Source of the DNA: Silurus meridionalis
Taxonomy: Eukaryota; Chordata; Actinopteri; Siluriformes; Siluridae
Assembly (NCBI RefSeq): GCF_014805685.1
Contig: NC_060901.1
Coordinates: forward strand, 22,504,405 to 22,568,404
Reading direction: 5' to 3'
DNA: 64,000 bases
Shown: positions 10,501-25,500 of the stretch, in pieces
Layout of the letters: each line of letters opens with the position of its first letter
Numbering within the stretch: the first letter of the stretch is position 1
Notes under the pieces: generated by a model
Told to the model about the DNA's origin: nothing
The model's database searches: none
Seen by the model: the letters and a program-made list of their open reading frames with translations, nothing else
Made by a program: the position numbers and the translations under genes

Positions 10501-13500
10501 ATACATCATCTCTAGTGTACATCATCTCATTTTTCTGTGCATTACGGCTTTCCTGGGGATTTTAAATAAACGTTTTTATATTGTTTTGAACTGTTTTGCC
10601 CGATCCTTCTTCACAATGCCCTGCTTCTAATAAAGAAAATATTCAAGAAAAGTTCATTGTTAAATTGAATGAGTATTGTTTTTTTTGGACTAGCATAGAT
10701 CCAGGTAACCGTATTTTTGCAAATACCGAGCAACACTTTGCGAATTCTGGCGTGGAATATATCCAGGTGATTCTCACTGTGTCTGGAGGTTCTCCTGAGG
10801 TTCACCATAAATCAGTAACACATGCAAATACCCTTTTCTAGTGTGTGACTGACCGATGCAGCGCCGGTTCCTGAGTTGGTAGCCTGGCTCGCAGGCACAC
10901 CGGAAGCTTCCAATGGTGTTGAGACAATGCTGGTGGCATGGGTTGGACTCCTGGCACTCATTTATATCTGTCAAAAATGAGAGAACTCTGAGTAGGCATA
11001 CAGGTATCTCCAACAAATCAATCAAAACCTATTAGGGATGCATTTGAAAGCCTTTATATTGATAACAAGAACTTGTAATTATCTGAGAATTATATTAAAA
11101 GAAAAAACCTGAACAACTCAAGCTATCTGCTGTCCTCCTAAAACCCCTCCCACAACGCGTCACACAGCGATAGGAGCCAATAGTGTTTTCACAGTCTTGC
11201 CCGTCGTGACAAATGCGTCCCTCCAGCGAGCATTCATCGATATCTGAATCACAGATGTTGGTTTTTAATGAATAGTTGCAACATATGAAAGAAACCTGGC
11301 TATAGGGAAGATGTAGAACTGAGCAGATTATGCGTATGTATAAAATGCTCTGTGTTTGTATGTGGAAAGCTCATACCCTGGCATGTCCTGCCATCAGCAG
11401 ATATTGTGAGTCCTCTAGGGCAGGAGCAGTAGTAGGTGCCAATAGCATTATGACAGGTATGGGAGCATGGACTGCCTCCTTCACACTCGTCCTCATCTTC
11501 ATCACAGCACAAAGAAATAGATTATGCTCTCTCTTGGTCACAAGCAGCACAATAAGAGAAGCTTTATATCCGGATTATACATTTTTATTTCAAACTGAAA
11601 ATGTATTATACAACTCCAGTTCCAAAAAAGTTGGGATAAACACTGGGTAAAATGTAAATAAAAAACAGAATGCAATGATTTGCAAATCTTGTAAATCCAT
11701 ATTTTATTCAAAGTAAAACCTTGACCTTTTGGAAAGGCTCCATCAATGTGGAACAATATACAAAGTACAGGTTTTAGAGCAAAAATTATTCCACTCAGAA
11801 AACGTCTTTTCAGGGAAGGTCTTGCATGTTTGAGCCAAACAATACTAACTGCATCTATTACAATAGCATGACTTCTTAGTAGAAGAGTCCAGGTGCTAAA
11901 CTGGCCTGCCTGCAGTCTAGACCTTTCACCATTTTAAAACATTTGCCACATCATGAAAAGAAAAACACAACAAAGAACACCCAGAACTGTTGAGCAGCTA
12001 GAATCTTGTATCACACATATAGAAGAAGTCCTAGTAACTGGTCTCCTCAGTTCCCAGATGTATATGGCAAATCTTGTAAACATGGCCCTGTCCCAACTTT
12101 CTTTAAGACCTGCTGCAGCCATCAAGTTCAAAATGACCTTTTTTTTTCTTTAAATGCTATATATTCTCAGTTTAAACATTTGATATGTTTTTTATGTTCT
12201 ATTTTGAATAAAATATGGGTTTATAAGATTTGCAAATCATTTTGTTTTTGATTTTACACAGTTCCCCAACATTTTTGGAATTGGGGTTGTGTATTCAAAC
12301 CCAGAGTCACATCCAGGATCTTCTCTGTTCTTAAAAAGGAAATCTTCAATTTTGCCAGAATAATGAATCTCTTCTTTGAATAAAATACTGTCTATGTGTA
12401 AAATGTACCAGCACAGAAGGGTCCAGCCGGGTCCAGCACAAAGCCACTAGGACACTGGTTGCTACGATCACCTGCAATCAAAGAGTATGGCATTCAATAA
12501 ATGTACAGACACTCACTGTCCAGTGTACAGGTGTATCTAATAAAGTGGCCATTGAGTGTATACTGTACATTAAGTAAAAGTAATGCAGCTGCATTAAATA
12601 AACATGTACACCTCACCCTTGGAAATGCTGGCATAGATTGTGAACTCCAGCATCTCCTCCAGAGGGCGGTATTGAGTGCTGATGGAAGATGCATGCAAGG
12701 TCTGCACAAGGAAAGGCATCTTTCCTTTGGAGGGCTCATATAAAATCGTGTGGTTCCAGGAATAGGGCACGCTCACTTTGTCTACACTGAACATACGTGT
12801 GGATAGAGCATATATCTGCCCAGGACCTGTCTGAATATAATCCTCTGTATAGTCCTGGTGTGGAAAAACCAGAATTACATAAGTTCAACATTTTCTGTGG
12901 GTGACTGGCATTCATACACAAAGTATAGTATATTATCTCAAAAAAACAGTTGTGCGGAGCTTCTACCTTGAGGCCAATATCTGCGTTGGAGGGTAGTTGG
13001 AGGATGTGTCCATTCACTACGATGTCCAGCAGCAGCGCACCATCTGTGTCCAAGCCCCGTGCTACATGGGTGATCTTGAGGATCTCCCCTTAAACAAGTG
13101 CACAAGCATAAATATCTAAAGAAATCTCCAGAGGAACACATTCTTTGCAACAAATTACAAATAATATCTATCGATCTATAGATCAAACTATTTTTGTTCA
13201 GCTGACTCAAGGTAACCCTACGAGCTCTGGAGGAGGCAGAGTTGAAAATGCTGCAATTTTAATGGAGAGTTTTCAGAAAGGACAGGATTAGAAATTAGTT
13301 TATTAGAGGGACCAAGATTTTTGGAGACAAGGTGAGAGAGGCACAGTTGATATGGTTTGTTCATGCGTAGAGCAGGGGTATATCGGTAGATAAATGTTGA
13401 GGATGAAGCCTCCGGGTAGAAGGAAAAAAGGAAGGCCAAGGAAGACATGCAGGTGGTTTAAAAGAGGCAAATGTAGAGGACAGAGTTGTATGGAGACGGA

Positions 13501-16500
13501 TGATCCGCTGTGGGGACCCCTAACAAGAGCAGCTGTTTAAAATCTGTCTTCACCTGTTGCAAACTCCACTTGAGTCTCTCGCCGGAAGATGCCGCCTGTA
13601 AGGGTGTGGCCATTGACGGCCTCGCCGATCTCTTGCGCCGTGGTCCAGTAGATGGGATTCAAAAGAGAGATCAGTTTCCTCATACCAGGACCTGGGTAAT
13701 AAAAGACAGTTTATCAGATCTAAACAAAAAAATTGATACTCGATACAAACTGCTCGAGAAGACACAAGTGGCATGAGGCATTGTGAGGTCCTCAGATTCG
13801 TATTATGTGTATTCATTTGCTTTGACTGACCCAGGCTCCTAGGTATGTTGATGATAGAAGCTTGGACCACTCTCCCCCCTGTCGGACTGTTGAATATCGT
13901 CGCGTTGAGGAATGCAATGCCAAACTCCATGCCGTTAATAGTGCCAATAATGCTCCCTCTGGCCTTCTGAGGACCACCTGAGCAACAAAGTAGCATGTAA
14001 TCCAATGCCATAATGAGGTGTATGTACATGTAAAAACTGATGACTCACTGATTATGGAAAGAAACTCTAAAAAGTTCATTCTTCAATTTGTAGAAATACA
14101 AATGCAACTGGTAAACTAAAAACTTTTAATTTACCTGGACATGGATGGATGCTGCACCTGGACAGTTGGGTGGAGTCTCCTGGGCAAGGGCGGCCCTTGT
14201 TGGTAGGCACTGGATTGTTACAAATACGAACCCGTGTGCGTTCCCCTGTTCCACAGGAGGCTGAACACTCACCCCATGGCTGCCATGGACTCCAGTTACC
14301 ATCCACTAACATGACCACAAAAAGTTAACAATTATAATAATGGAACATTCTTATATTGTATCACCAAACTACCACCGCTGGTTCCTTGAACAAGGCCCTT
14401 AACCCCCTCGCTCTGGATAAGAGGTTAAATGATAGCCAATTGCTCTGTAACAGACAGTCTAATGCTAACCTCCATATCAACCGCCACTGCTACTTTACTT
14501 TCTGAGTGTATAATAGTTTTACCAGGGCAACTCGACGTGCTGCATTTCTGGATCTCTGTATCAGTTCCAGCACATGCTCTTCCCCCACTGGCTGGTCGAG
14601 GATTGTCACATGTTCTGTAACGTCGCATTTGTCCTCCATTGCAAGTCCGGCTGCAGCTGCCCCAGGTGCTCCAGGGGCCCCAGTTACCGTGAACTGTTGG
14701 ATGTACAGAGGTACCTTTATCTAGTGTTCTATTGATGTACACAAACTATGCGTATTTGACTTTAAGTGAACTCTCACTAGGGCATGGTTCATTGTTGCAG
14801 AAGTCAACGTGGACATCGTTTCCTTCACACTGTCTTCCTCCGTGTTTGGGGGCAGGGCTCGCACAGAGGCGTGTCCTTTGTCTGGTTCCACCTCCGCAGG
14901 AAACGCTACAGGCGCCCCAGCTCACCCAAGACGACCATTTTCCGTCCACTGCAAACCAGGTGCACAATTCTTATAAGTGCACTAGAATTTATGTCTAAAA
15001 TATCACAGTTGTCCCCCTGTAGCTCTGTTCTTACCTGGGCAGTTCCTCTCTGTGCACACTTGAGTTTGTGTGTCTACTCCAATGCATGTTGGTCCACCAA
15101 ATGATGGTGGGGGGTTGTTGCACAGCCGGATTCTCGTTTGCATGCCTTTACCACATGTTTCACTGCAAGGGCTCCACTGTAGCCAGGACGCCCAGTTCCC
15201 AGCCACTATTAAACAGACACAGACAGCAAATTAATGTATTCAACACAACAACCCTAACACAAGGCTACCACATTTATATGGGATTGAAAGGGTATAAACC
15301 AGTTGTCTAGAGAGAAATTCTCACTTGTCATTAAAACTAGTGAAGTGTTGAAGAAACAAGATGCACCAAATTTCACTTACCTGGACAGGGTCTGATGCTG
15401 CACATGATGACCTCTATGGCTCTGCCCTCACAAGCCCTGCCTCCATGTTGTGCTGGAGGCTTGCTGCAAGTCCGTACCCTTGTCCTGTTGCCTTGACCAC
15501 AGGAACGAGAACAATCCTCCCACGCGGTCCACTCTGACCACTGACCATCCACTATACACACATACACACACCATGTAAACTTATCAGTGTTTTCCAGAAC
15601 CTGTTTTTTTTTTTAAGTATTCTAGTACTAAATCTTAAGTAACAGCAGGAATCAAGCCAAAAAAATTATTTCAATCGGTACTTGATTTGTATTTGTATTT
15701 CTTTGCATTAAAACAGACATATAAACTGCCCTCTTTCTACCTCATGCACTTTAAAGGAGCAGGGTCACAGAAAAAAACAGACTGTGGCCGGACATGAAAT
15801 CCGATAGCAGCATGTCCTGAAGTCATTATTTACAGTACAGAAGCTAGACACATAAGTCTAATTGATTCTTGAGATGCGAACTGACACAAAAAGACTAACC
15901 TGGACAGGGTTTGCCATGGCAGCTGCGGGTCTCAGAGTCAGAGCCGGAGCAGGGCCGGCCACCGTTAGCAGGCTGAGGGTTGTTGCACCGTCTTAGCCTC
16001 CTTTGAACTCCCAACCCACAAGGCACACTGCAAGCACCCCACTCCATCCACTCAGAGAAACCCCCATGAACTGCCATGTGTAAGAAGTATATCCGAATGT
16101 CGAAATGCCATAAAAATTCATTTCTAACACCACAATTATAAATATACAAACAGCTATCTTACCACGCACTGTGAGGGCCATGTGCACCAGCGCAGAGCCC
16201 ATCCGGTTGCGGGCAACACACTCGTAATCAGCCGTGTCCTCTTTCTGAGCACTGCTGAGCCGCAGGGAGCCGTTGGATAGTGTCACGATGCGGTCGTTGG
16301 CCAGCACGGGCCGCCCATTGCGGGCCCACTCGATGACTGGTGTGGGTTCCCCCTGTGCCTGGCAGTTTAGCACTATGATGGAGCCTGAATCCACCACTGT
16401 ATCCACTGGCTCCACAGTAAAGGCTGGAGAACCTGAAGTAAACAGCCATTAGAATAATAAAACAAAAATGTTATTGTCATTTACTGCAAATGTGTTCTCT

Positions 16501-19500
16501 GAAGTGTGGGGTCACTTTGCATGTGTATTTACTTTGTAAGGTGAGTGTGACGGTCCGTTCCACAACTCCAGCATCATTTGTAGCTACACACACATAGCTC
16601 CCTGCATCCTCACTCTGAGAAAAAAAAAAAATCAAATTAATCAATTTTATTTCAATAAACATTTGGTTATTCTGAATACACAGGGTGCAAAAGATTTTGA
16701 CAAAAAGTGCAGAGTTACAGTACCACAGTGCCGTAGAGTGCAAGAGAACCGTTGTCTAGCTGGCGGATGCGGCTGCTGACGCGGACATTAATGCCTTTCT
16801 TGCTCCACTGGATCGTGGGCGGAGGGTCTCCCCGTACCTCGCAGTTCAGAATGGCGTTCCCACCTAGAGGCTCAATATGGTTCGAATGGACGTCTCCATC
16901 TATTATAGGAGGCTCTGGATAAATAAAGTATTTTCTTGAGCAAGTCTTGAAACATTTAGATTTTTTGAACAATTTCAAATGTATAACATGAAAACTGCTG
17001 TTGTTTCCGTTTCCATCTATGAAAATTACAAGATTTTGTACAGACAATGTTTTATGAAGCATATATTGGGGACTACAGCTTGTCTAATATGTTTATAGAC
17101 AAAGAAAGTGACTAAGCACAGTTTCAGGCACCTTTGACATAGACAAAACCCAAAGATTTGATGGATCCAACTCGGTTCTCTGCAACACAGGAGTAGGTTC
17201 CGGCGTCGTCCTTGCTCACACGCTCAATCACCAGCTCGCTTAGGCCACTTGCATGGTTGTAATGAGCTAAAAGCAGAAAAAAGCACTATACTCAATACTT
17301 CAGCAAGCTAATCGTCTCCAATTTATGATGGTTCGAATTTCTTTGATCTTACGAAGACGATATGTCAAAAATGTACATTTTATGTTTTGTATTAATGCTC
17401 ATCCACATGCCTGCACTGACGTACAGTACTGTAAATTGCTCTATTTTGCAAAATAATGTCCTGTAGTCTGTTCAATTATTAACAAAAATGACAGTATATG
17501 ACCCCATACTGATCACCATTCTTTAAAACTCCTGTAGACGAAGTTATGACAAAGACATCAGAAAGCATATAAGTAACTGGACTAAGAGAATACAAAAATA
17601 ATTACTATTTTGTTCACCACAGTAATAAATGAATCACGTTTGATGAAAAAGGAAAACGTGTTTTTTCTCACCAGGAATGATATTATTGTTGAAAGCCCAA
17701 GTGATTTTGGGTGGGGGAATGCCTGTGGCTCCACAAGCCAGTAAGAGGCGCTCTCCCTTGTTAAGAGCTATATCTCCAAGGATCTCAGTAAATGATGGGT
17801 GTGTGTGCACATACAGATCGATCGTCTGACTGTGCTGGCCCACAGTGTTGGTGGCCACACACGTGTAACTGCCGGAGTCCTTGGGCTGTGGACCAAAAGA
17901 AAGCAAGTGAATCAAATCTTAACTATACGTATTAACAGCCTGAGTGCTTTGAGGAGGTTTATGGGTGTGCTAAGGGAACACATGCAGGTGGTTGTTTTGA
18001 AAGAAGCAGATGTAGAAGACAGGGCGGTATGGAGATGGATGATCCGCTGGGGCGACCCCTAATGGAAGCAGCTGAAAGTGTGTGAAAGAGTGCTTGGATT
18101 CTCTGACCTGAGCGTTTTCCAGAACCAATTCCCCAGAGGACAGGATGGTGTAAGATCCTGTCATGTCAGTCAGGGCAATGCCATCTTTCTCCCAGCTCAG
18201 TGTAGGGTAAGGCACTCCTTCAGCTGCACAGGACAACAGTGCCCGAGATTTCTCCACCACCAACAGCTCAGGCTCAATTTTGCGGATTGTGGGAGGTACT
18301 GGGAGGGAAAGTGGACATGTTAGTTCTTCTTATTTTAAATAAAAAATTTTATTCATATTTTAAATAAAGATTTTTTTTATTTTAACGCCACTAATTTTGA
18401 TACCACGCAATTAATGCAGCGCACATACCTGCTTGACTATTTTTACATAAAATATAAATAAATAAATATAAAATAGGCAAAATTAAAACCTTCAACGTAA
18501 CATTTATTCACGACGTCCTTTCATTTCTCAGGTATTTAAAAATAAATAAACTTGTTTTCCCGATAAAACCGTCAATGTGGAAATGTAGCAAAAGTTCCGT
18601 CTGGTGTACTAATTATTTACATGATTTTCAACACCATAATCACTTTAAAACATTTGCTGAGTTTGGTTTCACTAATAATAAACATACATTTGCATAAAGC
18701 ATCCCTGTTTGTTCATGCCTATGTTTATTAGACTATTAAAAACTTGTAAAGTATTAATTTAAGGGACATTTAGAACAGATAAAAATGTGCTATTAAGTTG
18801 ACAATCATGCGAATAATATATATATATATATATATATGCAAGGTAGTATCAAAAAGGTTCGAGTGTAGTATTGTAACACACCAACAGATGGCAGCATAAG
18901 GCTGTTCGCACAGTCACAGGGAGCGCCAACCTTCATAAGGCAGTGAGCCAAAAGACAACATCCTGTGTACATCCGGAGCTGGTGCTAATCTAAACACGTG
19001 CGTTACCACGTAAGCGATTTCATCATGGACAGCAAGTTTGAACACCCTGTCACTGAGGTCTTTTTACAGCATAAAACATGATCTCACTTCCACACCCACC
19101 CTACTCGCCAGATTCAGCTACTGCAAACTTCACCCTCTTCCCGAAGGTGAAGATCCAGCCCAAAGGTCTCCGTTTTGATACAATTGTGGAGATCCAGCGT
19201 GAATCGCAGGAGGTGCTTTCCAGAAGTGGCAGGAAAGTTGGGATCGCTGTGGGACTATTTTGAAGGTGATAGCGTGTAAACTTAGATAAATGTAGTACTT
19301 TCTTGTAAACAGAGCTAGTCTCAAAACTTTTTGATACCACCTCATATACTGTATACACATTTGTCCTCTCTTTTGCCTCCTCACTCTCTCAGGCTTTGTA
19401 GTCTATCTCTCAGTGCGACTCACTCAGGACAGTGACGGTCATCTCCAGACTGAGGCTTCCAGCCACATTGGCTGCTGTGCAGGTGTATTTGCCCGTGTCT

Positions 19501-22500
19501 CTTGGCTGGGCGAAAACGATATGCAGAGAACCGGAGCTAAGGACTCGCTGATGTACGGACTCAGGAAGCGCCTTCCCGTCTTTGTACCAGCTGACTGACG
19601 GAGTTGGGTATCCCTCGGTCTCACACAGCAGAGTCACAGATCCGTCCACAGCCACCATGTAGGACTTAGTGCTAGATCGGATTACAGGAGGTACTATGAA
19701 AAGAAAGGGTATATGATGATATAATAATGATGTAAATCATAACTACAGGAATAAAACCATTGGATGTTTTGAAAAGATTATTAGTCAGCCGAGTTTACCT
19801 TGCACCCTAAGCTTGGTCTTGCCCAGTGCTGTGCCTGCTGGATTCTGGGCCACACACATGTAGGTACCAGTGTCTTCCACTTTGGCATGTGAGATCTGCA
19901 GACCGCCGTTGGGCAGAATGGTGAAAACGCTTCCTATTAATGAATTGTGAGGGGGAAAAAATATATACGATGAATGCAATTGAACAAAAAGCTTCCCTGA
20001 CAAGCTCAATTTTTTTAAGCAGGTCAGACTTGATTATCTGTCCAAGTATAAGAAGAACCATCTCTAACCGGTGGTGACAATGTTGATGCCTTCTTTTTGC
20101 CAGGTGATCGTGGGTCGTGGTGTGCCCAAGGCACGACACGGCAGGGTCACGTGGTTGTTCAGGATCACGTCCAGGGTTGATGGGTGAGCTTGGATCACTG
20201 GTGGCTCTATTAGAAAAAAATATATGAAATGAGTAATGCACTTAGTACAGTAGCTAGGTAAAAACTATTTCAGGGAACAGTACATTAATATATAAATATA
20301 TAAAAGCTAGGGTAATAAGGCTTTATTATGAGGCTTTAAATAGAAATCCTACTCAAGAACAATAGTTTCTGATTACCCTGTACGATGACCTGGACGTGGC
20401 GATGAGCCGATCCAGCAGCGTTCTTCGCAACACATGAGTAACGCCCAGAGTGACTCAGTTCTGCAGCCACTATCTCCAAAGCACCTAACAAAAAAATAGA
20501 TGGTGTTTATTGGAATGTGGAAAAGGGCAATTTGCCATCTTCTGCATACACAAGCTGGAAGAAGCCAATGATTGATTAGTGTTGATGTGAGGTAGAAAGG
20601 AATCCATTCCACCTACCTAGAGAGCTTGCTAAAATTTGCTTACTAAGCTCCCGGCCATGCGTGGTTGTGGTATCGTCAAGATTTGAAATCAGTCGTAATC
20701 TTCAGATGGTATTTGCACCACTCAATTTAACTGGTTGATTAATTTACTTCTGAACAAAGAAAAATCTCACCATAGGGTAGGATTTGATAGCCTTCTTCGT
20801 CTATATTCAGTTGCTTCCCGTCTTTGCTCCAGTGTAGAACAGGAGTGGGGAATCCAGATGCAGTGCAGCCGATCACTACCGGGGACAGTCTACTCACTGA
20901 CAACTCCGTAGCCTCATCGGCGATTGAAGGTGGCACTGCAGAAGATAACACGCTAGCTTTGGACAATATCAAAGTCATTTTTCTACAGCATTAGCTCTGG
21001 CATGGACTTGTAATAAAAGAATAAAAAATCTTGTGAAGTCTTGTAAAGTCTTGCAGTTTCACAGCGGCAAGTGCCATTTCATTAAAATACGGTGGGCACT
21101 CACCATGTACCGTGAGCTGGACAGCTCGGCTGTCCTGTCCGGCTTCGTTGGACACCACGCACTCATACAGAGCTGCGTCATTGATTGTTGGTGCAATTAT
21201 GACCAGAGATCCTGAAGACAGCTGCCTATCATCACAATTAATACACGATATCAATGATAATTTAGTGTAAATATCACATTTATACTGTACATATCAAGTA
21301 TCCAAGAGGCAATAAAAGAGGAAGAAAACCTGGCTGAACCTGTACATATTCTGGTTTTGGTCTGTGTTGAGAAGGCGACCATCTTTGGTCCATGTGACTG
21401 TGGGTTTGGGGATGCCTGTGGCCTCACAGGACAGAGTGGTCTGGATGTTTACAGTCACTGTGACATTGGTTGGACCCTCAGCAACTGAGGGGAGCACTGA
21501 GAAAGATCAAAAGAGGATAAAATTGTAAGATTGATGATCTGTTGGATCTAATAAACTGCTTCACTACAGCGAACAAACCCACCGCCAAAACCCATTCATC
21601 CTCTCAGAAACACATACGGAAACGATTATCGCATTGGCGTGCCCAAACCCATAAAACACCAGCTTTTATTTGCTTTCTAAAAGATTGCTGAAAGAATTTT
21701 GACAACGTTCCTAACCGAAAATAATCTGTGCAGAGAACATGTCAACACTGAATATTGGTTTTTCGGTATTATTTACAGAGTGAAGTGTAACACACTCACC
21801 ATACACTTGCAGATCCACTCTCTTGCGCTGGGTTCCTGCCTGGTTAGTGGCCATGCACAAGTAATGACCTGTGTCGGACAACTGAGCCGAGTGAATACGG
21901 AGAGAGCCATCCTCAGCTAAATTATACCTGATCAGGTAAGAATGCAAACCATTAATCTAGCTGGACTGAGTAAAGTGAACTCAATATGTGGAATGAGTGA
22001 TATGGAACGAATCTGCTGCAAACCTGGGATTGTTGTCTGCAAGAACGGCGCTGTGTTTCCTCCAGGTGACACGCGGAGCAGGAACCCCGCTAACAACACA
22101 CTCTAAAACCACCGGCATGTTCACATGAACAGAAACAGACGGAGGACCTTCCTTTATAGTGGGCGCAACTGCAGATAAAAAAACACCCACACACTGCATT
22201 TATGGCATTTGGCAGACGCCCTTATCCAGGGTAACATTTATCTTATTCATACAACTGAGCAGCTATGGGTTTAAGGGCCTTGCTCTGGGGCCCAGAAGTG
22301 GCAGTTTGTTGTGGCTGGGATTCAAACTCACTTATATGAAAAAATTATTCAAAACCAATAGATAGAAAAGCACAAGTAACCAATAGAGATTGGATTCTGC
22401 CTGGTTTTGCCATGCAATTCCACTAGAGGGCATTCCCACCAAATCATTAGAATTGACCAAATCGGATCTAGCTGTTTTGCTACGTACTACGAGTCCGACA

Positions 22501-25500
22501 GATCCGTTGAATCCAACAGTTCAGATAGTTTAACAAGGACTCGCATAGGCTCCATGACCATACAGGACGTTCCTAAACAGCTACTTGTTGCCACAGTTAC
22601 TTGCTAACAACAACTTAGAACAACTAAATGGTGTATTTTACAATTTATATTTATATTATGTTGTTGTTAGTAGCAAGATAACCAAGCACTTAAGTGATCC
22701 CAGTAAATAAAAAGAAGGATTCATGAATCCTGAGTCATTTAAAGGCACAGGTTATTTAACCCAGATGAATCTGGATTCATCACTTTCTAAACACACACAT
22801 CATGGATTACTCACCGTTCACACTGAGGTTAAAATGTCGTCTTGTTTCCCCAGCGACATTGCTAGCTATGCATGTGTAGCGGCCAGTGTCTCCCAGCTCT
22901 GCGTTATTGATCTGCATGTAGCGGCCGCTCGATAGCACCCGCACCCGTGGAGATGCCTGGAAAAAAAAAACGCAACGAGAATAAATATATTTCATTCAAG
23001 CCATTATAGTTTGCCTGATCTGAATCTAGATATTTCACTGATCTTTGTACCTTCAATGGAGCTCCATCTTTGAGCCAGGATAGAGTGGGTGGTGGTACAG
23101 CATCTGATCGGCATTCCAGCGTTACCTGCCTGTTTTGAAGCACTGATATGTCCTGGTCGCCGCTCTCGCCAGCAATGTTGGGTGGAACTGTGGAGACACT
23201 AATTATATTGCAGAGACAGTATATAAATTCAAGATCTGCCAAATGCCATAATAATGAGCGTACCGTGGACTCGAACCAGGAACTCTTTGTCATCGTCTCC
23301 AGCAGGGCTGGTTGCCAGACAACTGTACCTTCCAGTGTCCTCAACCTGCACATGTTTGTGGCAACAGATTGAAGTTAACATTCTACCAAAAAAGTTGTAA
23401 ATAAATGTAAATAAAACTGAGTTTAAACAGAGCATATACTATTTTAAGGAAAGCATAAGGCAATTTTGGATTTGATGGTGTAACAGGTCTCAAAAAAGTT
23501 GGGACTGGGTCATATTTACCCCTGTGTAGCATCAAGTCTTCTGTTTATATACATCTGGAAACTGAGGAGACCAGTTACTGAAGTTTTGTGTGAGAAAAGT
23601 TGTCCCATATATGTCTGACACAGGATTCGATTTGCTCAACAGTTCTGGGTGTTTTTTGCTGTATTTTTTGTTTCATGAAACTGGAACTGTCCTAGACTGT
23701 TTTTTTGTGTACTAAAATCTGAAATATGACAAGGATTTCATCCAGGAGTTCTCGGATTTTATTACTTTTATTATGCTGGCCACTGATAATCTTTAACATC
23801 CATGTAAACTGTAAATCGTAACACTTAAAAGTGCCATATAAATAAATAGAAGTTGAAGCTTTTTTTAATGGTAAAAGTAGATGCAGTATGCCGTTAGCAT
23901 TGTCTTACTCAAATATACAAGGCCCTGAAAAAAATCGTTTTCTGGATGAAAGCATTTGTTGCTCTAAAACCTGTATATACCATTCAGCATTGATGGATCC
24001 GTTCCAAATGTGCAAGCTGCTGGTCCATTTCTGGATCATGTTCACGCATGCCTTCTTCTTTGCATGATAAAGCTTTAACCTGCATTTGTGGATTACATGG
24101 CAAACTGTGTTTACAGATATCTGGGAGGTGTTAATGCTCATGTTCCTTACGAATTCTCTGAGATTTCTCTAGAGTCTTTGTAACTAGCGATGATGATATG
24201 TGCTAATAATTGATAAGGTATTTAACTGTTTTGCAATTTTATGTTGAACATTATTCTTAAATTGTCCCACCATTTGTAGACTTTTTTTTTAAGGAAGGGT
24301 TGTAAAAAACACGGCTAAATGCTAGCTTATAATTGTTCAGAAGATCTTAACACCTCAATAAATGTATTTCTGGCTGCATGGTTTGTGAAAGGTATAAATA
24401 TTTATGTATAAATTATGTATAAAGTTTTATGTAAGGATAAGTTTTGGGAAGGAATCTCCAGTGTCATTGTCATGGTTAGAGGTAAACTGGACGTTTCTGG
24501 TACATTCTGTATAACATAAGTATCAATTGGCCGCTTCAGTTATATATTCCGTTTTATACTGGATCTTCTTTTGACCTTCTTTTATGAAAAAAAGAAAAAA
24601 ACTGATGAACCCCGATTGAGCCATTAATGACCGACCTGTGCAGAGGCGATCCGGAGCACTTCTCCTCCACGGAGGACGCTCAGGCTGTCGAGCTGAGGTA
24701 GCGGCCGTCCATCTTTTACCCAGGTAAGCGTGGGTGCAGGGATTCCCTCTGCCTCACAAACAAGCTCTAGAGCATGGTTGACCACCACAGAAACCTCTGT
24801 GGAGAATCCTGAGCCATTGATAAGGGGCGGGTCTGAAAAAGGGGCAAAGGAACATCGTCATGGCCCTGCATTTCAAACGACCTTAATAGGCCTTGAGAGT
24901 CTTTACAACTGTACTGAACACAAAAGCATGTCGGAATGCAGAATATATCAAACCTTGATGCAGATGGGCTACGATACCATATCAAACTCTACTTCTTTTA
25001 GTCATGGACATGAATCTCAAGCTACAACGGACACAGATTTACAGAAACTAGACAGTTGAAAGTCTTTTTTAATTGTCAATTGTCCATTTTGGTGCCTACT
25101 GTCACCTCAGATTCCTGTAATTGCTTATTTTCCTTCCTATTCTCCTATTCCGTTCCTCACCCAGCACTTTAAGGTTGAAGTGGCGACGGGCTTCTCCGGC
25201 CTGGTTTCGAGCGATGCAAGTGTAGAGCCCCGTGTGGTCCACCTGGATGTGGGAGATCTGCAAAGTGCTGTTATGGTTCAGCAGGGTGACGTGGGAATCC
25301 GTAGTCAAACCAGTTTCCTCCCTCATCCAGGACAAGGAGGGGTTTGGGGTCCCATCGGAAACGCACACCAGCGCAACCATGCTCCCTTTCACCAACGTCA
25401 CATCATCAGTATTGCCTGCTCCATTCAGACTGGGGGGAACTAAACATTCAACAACCAGGGAGAATTACAAAGGGAGACGCAGAGGCCAGTACACAAAAAA

